Positions 8,688-16,705 of a DNA stretch of 64,000 bases are shown piece by piece. The translations under genes were made by a program, and so were the position numbers. Position 1 is the stretch's first letter; every line of letters starts with the position of its first letter. Source of the stretch: Pseudomonadota bacterium (GTDB taxonomy: Bacteria; Pseudomonadota; Gammaproteobacteria; Steroidobacterales; Steroidobacteraceae); the NCBI GenBank assembly GCA_016705325.1, contig JADIYJ010000029.1:62001-126000 (forward strand), read 5' to 3'. The notes below the pieces were generated by a model. That model had not been told where the DNA came from. It did no database searches and was given only the letters and a program-made list of their open reading frames with translations.

Positions 8688-9457
8688 CAGGGAATGCGTT
8701 CGCCGTCCCAGGCGAAGAACTGTCCCGAGTCCGCCGGCTGCAGGCGGTCGATCACCCCGAGCATGCGCGCAACGGCGTAGGCCACGCCGAAGAGCTTGCC
8801 TGCCGGCACGTTCGCCTGGAAGGGCCGCGAGAGGTCGGTATCCGTCGTGCCGGGGTGGAGCGCGACGCAGATGACGTTGCGCCGACTGCGCGCCCATTCG
8901 ACGGCGAGGGTGCGTGTGTACATGTTCTGGGCTGCCTTCGATGCACGGTAGGCATACCAGCCGCCGAGACGGTTGTCCTCGATGCTGCCCACGCGCGCCG
9001 AGAGACTGGCGAATACGGCTCGTTCCGGGTGCGCCAGCAAAGGCTCGAAATGGCGGGCGACCAGCAGTGGTCCGATGGCGTTCACCGTGAACGCACGGGC
9101 GAGCGACTCGGGACGCACGTCGGCCAGGCGCTTCTCGGGCTTCATGCCGCGCGCCGCGTCGTGCAGGACACCGGCGCAGTTCACGACCAGGTGCAGGCGC
9201 GGCGCAATGCGGGCGGCGGCAGCGGCCGCCGCGATGATCGAGGCTTCGTCGGCCGCGTCGAGCGGGAGCACTGTCAACCGGCCGGGGTGTCCAGCGGCCA
9301 GGTCTGCAAGGCCGGTCGCGTTCTGCGGCGAACGGCAGGTCGCGACGACGTGTCCGATGCGCGGCTCCGTGAGACATTGTCGCGCAAATTCCAGGCCTAT
9401 GCCCCGGCTGGCGCCCTGGATGAGCGCGCTACCGCCCGCAACAATGGCGTCGAACAT
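8684..9457 (-). CDS. SDR family oxidoreductase (C-factor/CsgA-like)
   Basis: Intact short-chain dehydrogenase of 257 aa. It shows the cofactor motif QGASRGIGLEFARQ near the N-terminus, NCAGVLHD, SARVGSIEDN before the catalytic YRASK, and LHPGTTDTDLSRPF. The spacing and the DNRLGGWYAYRASKAA segment resemble the C-factor-like subgroup often found beside pseudouridine synthase or cryptochrome genes; substrate unknown. The ATG at 9457 (MFDAIVAGGSALIQGASRG) is preferred to upstream codons, which would run into the OPT gene. The stop overlaps the truC start by four bases, so the two are probably co-translated. Confidence 0.82.
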   Translation of the reverse strand: MFDAIVAGGSALIQGASRGIGLEFARQCLTEPRIGHVVATCRSPQNATGLADLAAGHPGRLTVLPLDAADEASIIAAAAAAARIAPRLHLVVNCAGVLHDAARGMKPEKRLADVRPESLARAFTVNAIGPLLVARHFEPLLAHPERAVFASLSARVGSIEDNRLGGWYAYRASKAAQNMYTRTLAVEWARSRRNVICVALHPGTTDTDLSRPFQANVPAGKLFGVAYAVARMLGVIDRLQPADSGQFFAWDGERIPW

Positions 9458-9485
9458 GAACGTAATCCTCGGGACGAACCCGCGC

Positions 9486-11316
9486 TCAGGACAGGACGAA
9501 CACCTTGACCAGGATATCGCCGATGCCGACGAGCGCGGCACCTGCGATCAGGCCTGCGCAGATCGGCTCCTGCGACCCGACCCAGATTTCGTGCGCGCGC
9601 GTGCCGGGTTGCGACTGCAGCTTGCGCGCCGCGTACCAGAACAGCGCCGCGCCGCAGAACATCATGAACGACGAGTCCGGCGGCAGCACCACGCCCAGGC
9701 CGATCGCGAGCGGGGAGAGCGGAAACCGGTTGTTCGTGCGGATGCGCAGCACTTCCATGACTAGCGCTGCGAGACCGCCTGAGCCCGAACAGAACGAAAA
9801 ACAACGGCGTGGCCGCGAGCGCGCCGGCGACGATGCCGATGATGTGCCCGATCGCCTGCTGCCGCGGCTTGGCGCCGAGCATGTAGCCGGGCTTGATGTC
9901 CATCAGCAGGTTCGAGGCGTTGCTGGCCACCTCCGACGACATGACGGCCGTCATCAGGTTCGGTGCCGGCGTGCGCGCATCGAGCGCGCCGAAGGTGAAC
10001 TGCGGAATCTTGGATAAGGACCCCGATGGGGTGATGCCGGTCAGCGCGGTGCTGCTCGCGGCAATCAGCGCCAGCACGAGAATCAGCGGGATCGCGAGCG
10101 CGCCCAGGACCCAGTTCACACCAAACCAGGCGTGCAGCATCCAGACGCCGATCGCGCCGAACACCGGCACGCCGATCCAGGAGAGCACCAGCGGCAGTTC
10201 GATGTCCCGCAGCACGTCGACTTGTCCCGGCGCGTTCCTGCGCCGTCGCAGGCTCTTGAATGCGGCCATGAAGATTTCAGGCTTCGCGAACAGGGCAACG
10301 AGCGAAGCCACCACCATCATCGTGATGCCGTACCAGAGCGCCCAGTTGTTGAGGATATGCGCGCGCCCGAAAATCGCGGTGCCGGCCGCGATCGAACCCT
10401 CGCGCGGCTGGATTTCGCCGAGCGAGATCATGATCGGCGCGACGACCACGAAGTTGAGCAGCGCGCCCAGCAGCAGGCTCGACGCCACGCGGATACCCAT
10501 GAGGCCGCCCGCGCCGATCATCGCGAAGTCGAGTCCCGGTGACAGCGCGAGCTGGCGGATATCCACGCCCGCGAGCTTCGGCAGCGGTGCGTGCCCTTTC
10601 TCGACCAGCCAGTAGTACCAGCCGTCCAGCTTGACTGGCAGGTGCCACGACGAGCTGAATCCCAGCCACTGCTGCTGGATCAGCTTCATGTAGCTCTCGC
10701 CGGCGACGAAGCTCGTGACGCCGGCAATCGCCGCCGCGACAGCGAGCGCCTTTGCCTGCAGCATGCCCTTCGCAGCCGCCGCGCCGTGGTACAGCGTGTC
10801 GAGCACGACGCCGCAGGCGCGGCCTTCGGGGAACGGATGCTGTTCGTCGTTGATGAAACGACGCTTCATCGGAAACGCCACCAGCACGCCCAGGCACGAC
10901 AGCACGATGTTGAACACCAGGATCTGCCACAACGGCAGGACCTGGTTGGTCGCCCACATATAGGCTGCCAGGCCGGAAGTGAGCGGCATCGTCATGTAGC
11001 CGGCCGCGGTCGCGATCGACTGCACGCAGTTGTTTTCGAGGATGGTCATGTCGCGCGCGCCGAGCCGTGAAAAGACCCGGTACAGCGCGAAGGCCAGGAT
11101 CACCGAGGTCAGCCCGACGCCGAGCGTCCAGCCGGTCTTGGCGCCGACGTACAGGTTGGTGGCGCTGAGCAGGCCGCCGAGCAGGAAACCAGTGACCGCC
11201 GACCGCAGCGTGAGCTGCGCCATATCGCCACGATAGACGCTGGTGAACCACCAGCGGTCTTTCTGTTCGAGGGTCCAGGTACGGACCTGTTCTGCGGTCA
11301 GTTGCTGCAGGGCCAT
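9486..11316 (-). pseudogene. OPT family oligopeptide/metal transporter, frameshifted and with a probable internal loss
   Basis: Polytopic inner-membrane transporter of the oligopeptide transporter family (peptides or metal chelates). From the ATG at 11316 the first frame has LTLRSAVTGFLLGGLLSATN, NLYVGAKTGWTLGVGL, many membrane helices, DEQHPFPEGRACGVVL and SNASNLLMDIKPGYMLG, ending at TPLFFVLFG. Near 9780 the frame shifts and resumes at LAALVMEVLRIRTNNRFPLS, then SPLAIGLGVVLPPDSSFMMF and a final helix to 9486. Homologues normally have an additional stretch of roughly 50 residues, including a helix, between those two points. The join is therefore both a frameshift and a deletion. Two adjacent faults at one spot suggest misassembly. 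No partner genes are needed by this family. Confidence 0.8.
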
Positions 11317-11369
11317 CTTCGGTTTGCCGCGGTCGCAAGGTGGCCGCGGAGCATACCCGACCCCGGCGG

Positions 11370-12135
11370 CTATGCGCCCGGCAGCAGGGCGGCCCACCAG
11401 GCGCCAGCGATGCCGGCTAGTGCGCCGAGCCCGACCAGCCACTGCACACGTGGCCGCGGAATCCGTGACAGGCGACCGAGCCACCAGCCCGTGGCCGCGC
11501 CCGTGATGAAGCCGGTGAGGTGAGCCAGTACGTCCGTGTTCTCGCCGCCCACGCCGGTGAAGCCCAGCAGGAACACCCCCGCGATCAACGGCGCCCAGCG
11601 ATAGGCCCAGCGCTCGCCCGAATCCGCCCGGCGTCGCCACGCGTACGCAGCGAGCAGGCCGAGCAAGGGAGAACACCACGGTCGAAGCGCCGGCGGAAAC
11701 GTGACTGGCCGGTTGCACTGAAACATTGAGGGCATTGGCAAGGGCGGCTGCAGCGACAGCGCCGCCGAAGGCCACGCCCGGGCCGAGCAGTTGCGCAGCG
11801 AGCCAGCCGAAGAACGCGCCGAATCCCAGGTTGCTGAGGAGGTGCGCGACGTCGAAGTGCAGCGTCAGCGCCGTCACCGTTCGCCAGTATTCACCGCCCC
11901 GGACGACGGCTGTGTCGAGCACGCCAGCGGCCAGCCAGTTGGTCGCGAAGGTTCGGTGACCGGCGAGCCACGCGACCAGCACCAGGACCGACACGTACAT
12001 GACCGGCCCGATCCAGGCGCGGGGATGCATCTGCTCGGGTCGCGCGAGCATGCGCCGCTTCGGTGGATTCTCGCGCTCGTAACCGCGCAGGTGACTGATT
12101 GCCGCAGCTGCAGTGGACGGCGGCGGGCTGCTCAC
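11370..12135 (-). pseudogene. Rhomboid family intramembrane serine protease, frameshifted
   Basis: Rhomboid-type membrane protease. The first frame from the ATG at 12135 gives a ~40-residue cytosolic arm, membrane helices, YWRTVTALTLHFDVAHLLSN (the conserved His/Asn loop) and the nucleophile motif SAGASTVVFS. Near 11666-11669 the frame shifts and the last helices follow (PLIAGVFLLGFTGVGGENTD, then the catalytic His in LAHLTGFITG). The active-site Ser and His are therefore in different frames as written. A second, intact rhomboid gene lies at 24.0-24.7 kb. Start codon and reading are well supported; substrate unknown. Confidence 0.78.
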
Positions 12136-12153
12136 GGTCGGGGCTGGCCGTGT

Positions 12154-13270
12154 TCAGGGCCGCAGGGCGCGATAGAGGAAGGGCAGGCTCACGTCCATGC
12201 GGTAGTCGATGTCCGAGTGGGTGTCGTCGAACTCCTCGTAGTGGTGCGCGACGCGCGCCTTTTCAAGGGCTCGTGACAATTGTCGGCAGCCATAATGGAT
12301 GTGGTATTGGTCACGCCACTCGCAGTCGATGTAGATTCCTTTCAGCCGCCGCAGGTTAGCGGCGTACTTGTCGACGAGCCGGACTGGATCGTGCTGCAGC
12401 CAGCGCCGCCAGCGTTGCGGCAGCAATTCGCCCGTTTCCAGGTGGAAAGGCAGGCGGAATCCGTTCGGGACGCCGGATCCGGGTCGTAGGTCGCGGCCAT
12501 GCAGACGTTCATCAGGGCGTGGCCTTCACCCAGGGTGAACTTGTGCCTTTCCACATCGCGTCGAGGAACCGGCGCACGCGCCCGTCGTCCAATCCCTGTG
12601 CCATCTTGCGGTCTTCGACCGAACCGACGCGGTTCGTGTAGCGTCCGTCCTTGCGCGGCGGGCGGCGGAAGCGGCCCAGCTCGTTCAGCGTGTTGGGCCA
12701 GTCGGCACGGTAGATGAAATCGAAATAGGCATCACCGGAATGGTTGGCGATCGCGCCCCAGTGCGAGGCGTACTTCATGCCGTGGATCATCGCGCCGTAG
12801 CCGCCCGACGACTTGCCGAAGCAGCCGCGGTGATCGCGCGAGGCGAGCGTCCGGAATTCCCTGTCGACGAGCGGGATGACTTCGTCGAGCAGGAAGTCCG
12901 CGTAGTTGCCGATGGCCGACGAGTTCACGTACTGGTTGCCGCCGAGCGACGTGAAGCAGTCCGGAAACACGATGATTGCAGGGCCCATACGCTGGTCGCG
13001 CACGAGCCGCGCCGCGCGCTCGGCCACGTTCTCGCTGAACGGCTTCCAGTTGAGGTGCGCAATGCCGGTGCCCGTGAACCCGACGAGGTCGTAGAACACC
13101 GGGAACCGCCGGCCGCGACCGTGCGTGGCGTCGCTGTCGTATTCGTGCGGCAGCCACACGCCCAGTTTGCGCTGGGCGGGATCGCCGAGCGGGTTGTCCG
13201 CCAGGATCTTCGAGCGGTGCTCCAGCACCACGACGGTGCCGCCGGTCCGCGACGGACGTTTCCTGGCCAT
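12154..13270 (-). pseudogene. Putative esterase (alpha/beta hydrolase, esterase D/PF00756 type), two frameshifts
   Basis: Alpha/beta hydrolase of the putative-esterase family. The first frame from the ATG at 13270 gives GVWLPHEYDSD, RFPVFYDLVGFTGTG, IIVFPDCFTSLGGNQYVNS and the nucleophile elbow CFGKSSGGYGAMIHGMKY. A shift near 12550 leads to KFTLGEGHALMNVCMAATY. A second near the G-run at 12467-12469, where one missing base would repair the frame, leads to the C-terminal part with KGIYIDCEWRDQYHIHYG and EEFDDTHSDIDYRMD, which holds the likely catalytic His. Repaired length is about 370 aa. A cytosolic esterase or hydrolase role is all that can be said. Confidence 0.75.
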
Positions 13271-13368
13271 GCCGATCTCCTGCGCGAGGCGAAGTAGGGG
13301 CAGCAGTTTCGCGTATTCGCTAGGATCCTGCGATGGCGTCCGTGGCGGCGCGATCCAGGTGAGACTCC

Positions 13369-15398
13369 ATGCGCACTTTGTTCAACGGATTCGGCGGCGC
13401 CCTGCTGCTGGTGTCAGCGGTCGCCACGGTGGCTGCCGATCTGCCCGGCCGAGCGCTTCGGGCCAGCCGACCTGGCGCGACTGGCGGCGGTCGACGAGCC
13501 TGCGTTTGCACCTGACGGCGAGTCCATCGTCTACACGGTCACCGTAACGAACACCGCTGAGGACAAGCAGCAGTCCGACCTCTGGCGCGTCGGTTACGAC
13601 GGGCAGGACCGCACGCAACTCACCAGCACGCCCAAGCACGACGAATGGGCGCCGGCCTGGTCACCGGATGGGCGCTGGCTCGCCTTCCTCTCGGATCGTG
13701 GCGACGAGGATGCGCAGACACAAGTCTGGGCCATGCCGGCCGGGGGTGGCGAAGCCCGTGTGCTGACGAAGCTGCCGGGCGGTGTCGACGACTTCCAATG
13801 GTCGCCGGACAGTCGGCGGCTGGCGGTGATCGCGTCCGACCCGGAGCGCCCGGCCGGTGCGCCGAAGCCGAAGAACCCGCCGCCGATCGTGACCGCACGC
13901 TGGCAGTTCAAGAAGGATGTCGACGGCTACCTCGATGCGCGCCGGTCGCACCTGTACGTCCACGACGTCGCCCGCAGCGAGTCGATGCAGATCACCTCCG
14001 GCGATCATGACGAGGCACTGCCTGCCTGGTCGCCGGATGGAAAGCAGATCGCGTACGTCACCCGTCGCGGCGGCGAGCCCGACCGTCACTCCAATTTCGA
14101 CATCTACCTGGTCGAACCCCGCGCGGGCGCCACAGAGCGTCGGCTCACATCGTTCGACGGCGCCGACAACGATCCCGATCTCGAGTCGCCCCTCAGCTGG
14201 TCGCCCGACGGCCGGCAGATTGCGTTCGTGCAGGGCGGCGAGGACAAGTGGATCTACTACGCCCCGCACCAGCTCGCGATCGTGGACGTCGCCACGGGCC
14301 ACACACGTCTGCCGGCTCCGATCGATCGCTGGTTCACGCAGCCGCGCTGGAGTCCCGACGGCAGGAGTGTGCTCGCGCTGATCGAGCAGAGTCGCGTCAT
14401 CAATCTGTCGCGCATCGAGGTTGCCTCCGGCAAGGTCACGCCGCTCACGACGGGCCTGCGCTATGACGCAGGTTTCGCCTTGTCGAAGCAGGGGCGCATC
14501 GTCGTGCTGGGCGGCGACGATGTGACGCCCTACGAGCTTGCAGCGCTGGAGAAAGGCGGGCTGCGACCGCTCGGCTCGCACAATGAATGGCTCGCCCGGA
14601 AAAAGCTGGTGCGATTCGACGACATCCGCTTCAGGAGCGCGGACGGCACGACGATCGACGGGTTCGTCGTGAAGCCGCCGGACTACGTGCCGGGTCGTCG
14701 TTATCCCACGATCCTGCGCATCCACGGCGGGCCCGTGTACCAGTTCAGCCACGAGTTCATGGCGGACTGGCAGGCCTACGCCGCGAGGGGGTTCGTGGTC
14801 GTCGCGGCGAATCCGCGCGGCAGTTCCGGTCGCGGCTTCGAGTTCGCGAAGGCGATCTACGCGGACTGGGGCAACAAGGACGTGCAGGACGTGCTGGCCG
14901 CGGTCGATCACGTCGTCGCGGCGGGCATCGCGGATCCGGATCGACTTGGCGTCGGCGGGCGCAGCTATGGCGGCATCCTCACCAACTACGTGATCGCGAG
15001 CGACGCGCGCTTCAAGGCGGCAGTGAGCGGGGCTGGCGCCTCGAACTGGGCCGCGCTCTACGGCCACGACATGTACTCGCGGGAATACGAGCTGGAGCTC
15101 GGGACACCCTGGGCCCAGCGCGAGGCGTGGGATCGCGTGAGCTACCCGTTCCTGCATGCCGACAGGATCAGGACGCCGACGCTGTTCTACTGCGCCGAGC
15201 AGGACTTCAACGTGCCGTGCAACGGCTCGGAGCAGATGTACCAGGCATTGCGTTCGCTCGGCGTGCCGTCGCAGCTGGTCGTGTATCCGGGCGAGAATCA
15301 TGCGCTCGAGGTGCCGAGCTACCTGCGGCATCGGTTGCAGACCCTGCTCGGCTGGAATGAGAAAGTACCTGCTGGCGAATCCCGCCTCGCCGCAATAG
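13369..15398 (+). pseudogene. S9 family peptidase (acylaminoacyl-peptidase/dipeptidyl aminopeptidase type), two frameshifts
   Basis: Exported serine peptidase with a beta-propeller followed by an alpha/beta hydrolase domain. The ATG at 13369 opens a signal peptide (FGGALLLVSAVATVAAD). One extra base near 13447 throws it out of frame; the long second frame then carries WSPDGRWLAFLSDRGDED and further propeller blades (WSPDSRRLAV, WSPDGKQIAYV, WSPDGRSVLAL). The catalytic domain has LRIHGGPVYQF, the nucleophile in GGRSYGGILTNY, Asp in CAEQDFNVP and His in GENHALEVPSYL. An extra A in the run at 15362-15364 displaces the last residues (KYLLANPASPQ, stop 15396-15398). Both faults are at short repeats, so the native gene (about 675 aa) is probably intact. 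Confidence 0.83.
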
Positions 15399-15402
15399 CT
15401 CG

Positions 15403-16237
15403 CCCCGGCCTGCCACTTCGGCGAAGCGACGTTCGTGCTGGCGAACGCGGCGGGGGTGGGTGGCCGCACCGTGCGAACAGGCCAGGCGGGCGACACCTGC
15501 TCGTGAACATCGAGGAACCCGATCGTCGTTCTGCGGGCGGCCACCACCCCCGCGCTTTCCGTCTGCCGCCACGCTGCGGGACCGCTGGTGCTCTGCAGCG
15601 GCAAGGGGGGCCTCGTCTTCGTCGCGCTCGAGGACGACGTGCCGGACTTCGAGCGCGTCTATGCGGGCATCACCGAGCGCATCGCGCCGGTCGAGCTCGA
15701 GGTGATGCAGTTCGTGCGGCGCGACTCGTGGGACGTCGAATGCAACTGGAAGGTGTCGTCACCACCCCCGGGGGGGGCACCACCCCCCGGCGACACCCCC
15801 GGCGGGGGCGAAAGCCGCCCCCCACCCCCACCGCGGGGCCGGCCCGGGGGGGGGGGACCCCCCGCGGGCCCCCCCCGCCGGGGGGGGGGGGGGGGCCCCC
15901 CCCCTTTCTTCCGGGGGGGGGGGGGGGGGCGCCCCCCCCCCCCCCCCCCCCCCCAACCCGGGGGGGGGGGGGGGGGGGGGGGCCCCAGGCCCCGGGCCCC
16001 CGGGGGGGGCGGGGGGGGGGGGGGGGGGGTCGGCCGTTTGGGGGGGGGGGGGGGGGGGGGGGGCGTCGAGAACGACCGGGAGTTCACCAACAACATCCAG
16101 GAAGAGGACGTGGACATCTGCGGGCGGGTACAGCTGGGACTCGCGTCAGGTCAATACCGCGCGGGCAGGTTGAGTGTGCCCGAAGCGGAGGCGTGTGGCA
16201 TTTTCACCAACGACTGCGGGCGGTGTACGGCGCATAG
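15403..16237 (+). pseudogene. Aromatic-ring-hydroxylating (Rieske) dioxygenase alpha subunit, badly corrupted
   Basis: Remnants of a Rieske non-haem iron oxygenase large subunit are visible in several frames. They are GRTVRTGQAGD, NPIVVLRAA, a half Rieske motif (VCRHAAGPLVLCSGKGG), then GLVFVALEDDVPDFERVYAG and RRDSWDVECNWKV. After the poly-G/C block come NNIQEEDVDICGRVQ, LGLASGQYRAGRLS and, in another frame, WHFHQRLRAVYG to the stop at 16237. The second half of the Rieske centre (C-x2-H) is missing, as is the whole mononuclear-iron catalytic core, which the homopolymer block occupies. The protein could not work as written. The family is clear; the substrate is not. Upstream start not determinable. 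Confidence 0.7.
15761..16063. repeat. About 300 bp of near-pure G and C homopolymer runs
   Basis: Long uninterrupted runs of G and of C, with only a few A/T bases, replace the middle of the Rieske oxygenase gene. Ordinary coding sequence stops at about 15760 and resumes at about 16064 within the same gene family. Nothing in it resembles a gene, a transposon end or a repeat family seen elsewhere in the window. A base-calling or consensus artefact is most likely. If real, the tract would be strongly prone to G-quadruplex formation. Confidence 0.9.
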
Positions 16238-16247
16238 TCTCCCGGAC

Positions 16248-16279
16248 TTGACTCTGGACCACGGTCCAGACTTTAGACT
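16248..16279 (+). promoter_or_regulatory. MerR-type promoter/operator for merR-copA
   Basis: A -35 hexamer TTGACT (16248-16253) and a -10 TAGACT (16274-16279) are separated by 20 bp, the over-long spacer typical of MerR-activated promoters. The spacer holds a perfect inverted repeat, TCTGGACC (16253-16260) and GGTCCAGA (16263-16270). The regulator would bind there and unwind the DNA when metal-loaded. The regulator gene starts 22 bp downstream, so the circuit is autoregulated and drives the ATPase gene too. Confidence 0.8.
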
Positions 16280-16300
16280 TGCCGCACCTGGAGGTAAGTC

Positions 16301-16705
16301 ATGTCCAACCTGGGAATCGGGCAGCTCGCCAAGCGAGCCGGCGTTGCCATCGACACCGTGCGCTACTACGAGCGCAATGACCTGTTGAGTCCTGCGGGTC
16401 GCCTGGCCTCGGGCTACCGTCGTTATGGCGAGGCCGAACTGAAGCGGCTGCGATTCATCCGCCGGGCCAAGGCGCTCGGGTTCACGCTCGCAGACATCCG
16501 CGGACTGCTGACATTGAGCGACGAGCGCAGCGTCGCCAGGATCAAGCAGGCCGCTGAAGTCAAACTCGCCGACGTCGATCGCCGCATCGAAGAACTGGAA
16601 CGCATTCGCGAGGGTCTGCGCACCCTGGTGAAGGCTTGCCCGGGCCACGGTCGCGCCGAGTCCTGCCCGATCCTCAATGCACTGAACGCGGAGGACGCAC
16701 CATGA
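16301..16705 (+). CDS. MerR family heavy-metal (probably Cu) responsive regulator, CueR-like
   Basis: A 134-aa MerR-family activator with an N-terminal winged helix-turn-helix (IGQLAKRAGVAIDTVRYYER), a long dimerisation helix and a C-terminal metal-binding loop CPGHGRAESCPIL. The two Cys there correspond to the metal-site Cys pair of CueR (CPGDDSADCPI), with one extra residue between them. Together with the adjacent copper ATPase this suggests Cu(I)/Ag(I) sensing; a broader soft-metal response is possible. Its stop overlaps the ATPase start (ATGA), implying translational coupling. A MerR-type operator lies just upstream. Confidence 0.82.
   Translation: MSNLGIGQLAKRAGVAIDTVRYYERNDLLSPAGRLASGYRRYGEAELKRLRFIRRAKALGFTLADIRGLLTLSDERSVARIKQAAEVKLADVDRRIEELERIREGLRTLVKACPGHGRAESCPILNALNAEDAP

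Noticed and set aside
9397..12135. Apparent 912-codon fusion of rhomboid and OPT transporter
   Set aside because: The fusion arises only because frameshifts let one frame run from the rhomboid N-terminus into the OPT gene; both genes have their own starts and motifs.
13733..16237. Apparent 834-codon protein joining S9 peptidase and Rieske oxygenase
   Set aside because: The peptidase ends at 15398 once one extra A is removed; the remainder is read through unrelated, corrupted sequence.
15588..16388. Gly/Pro-rich 266-codon protein
   Set aside because: Its repeats are simply the translation of the poly-G/C block; the flanks belong to the oxygenase gene.
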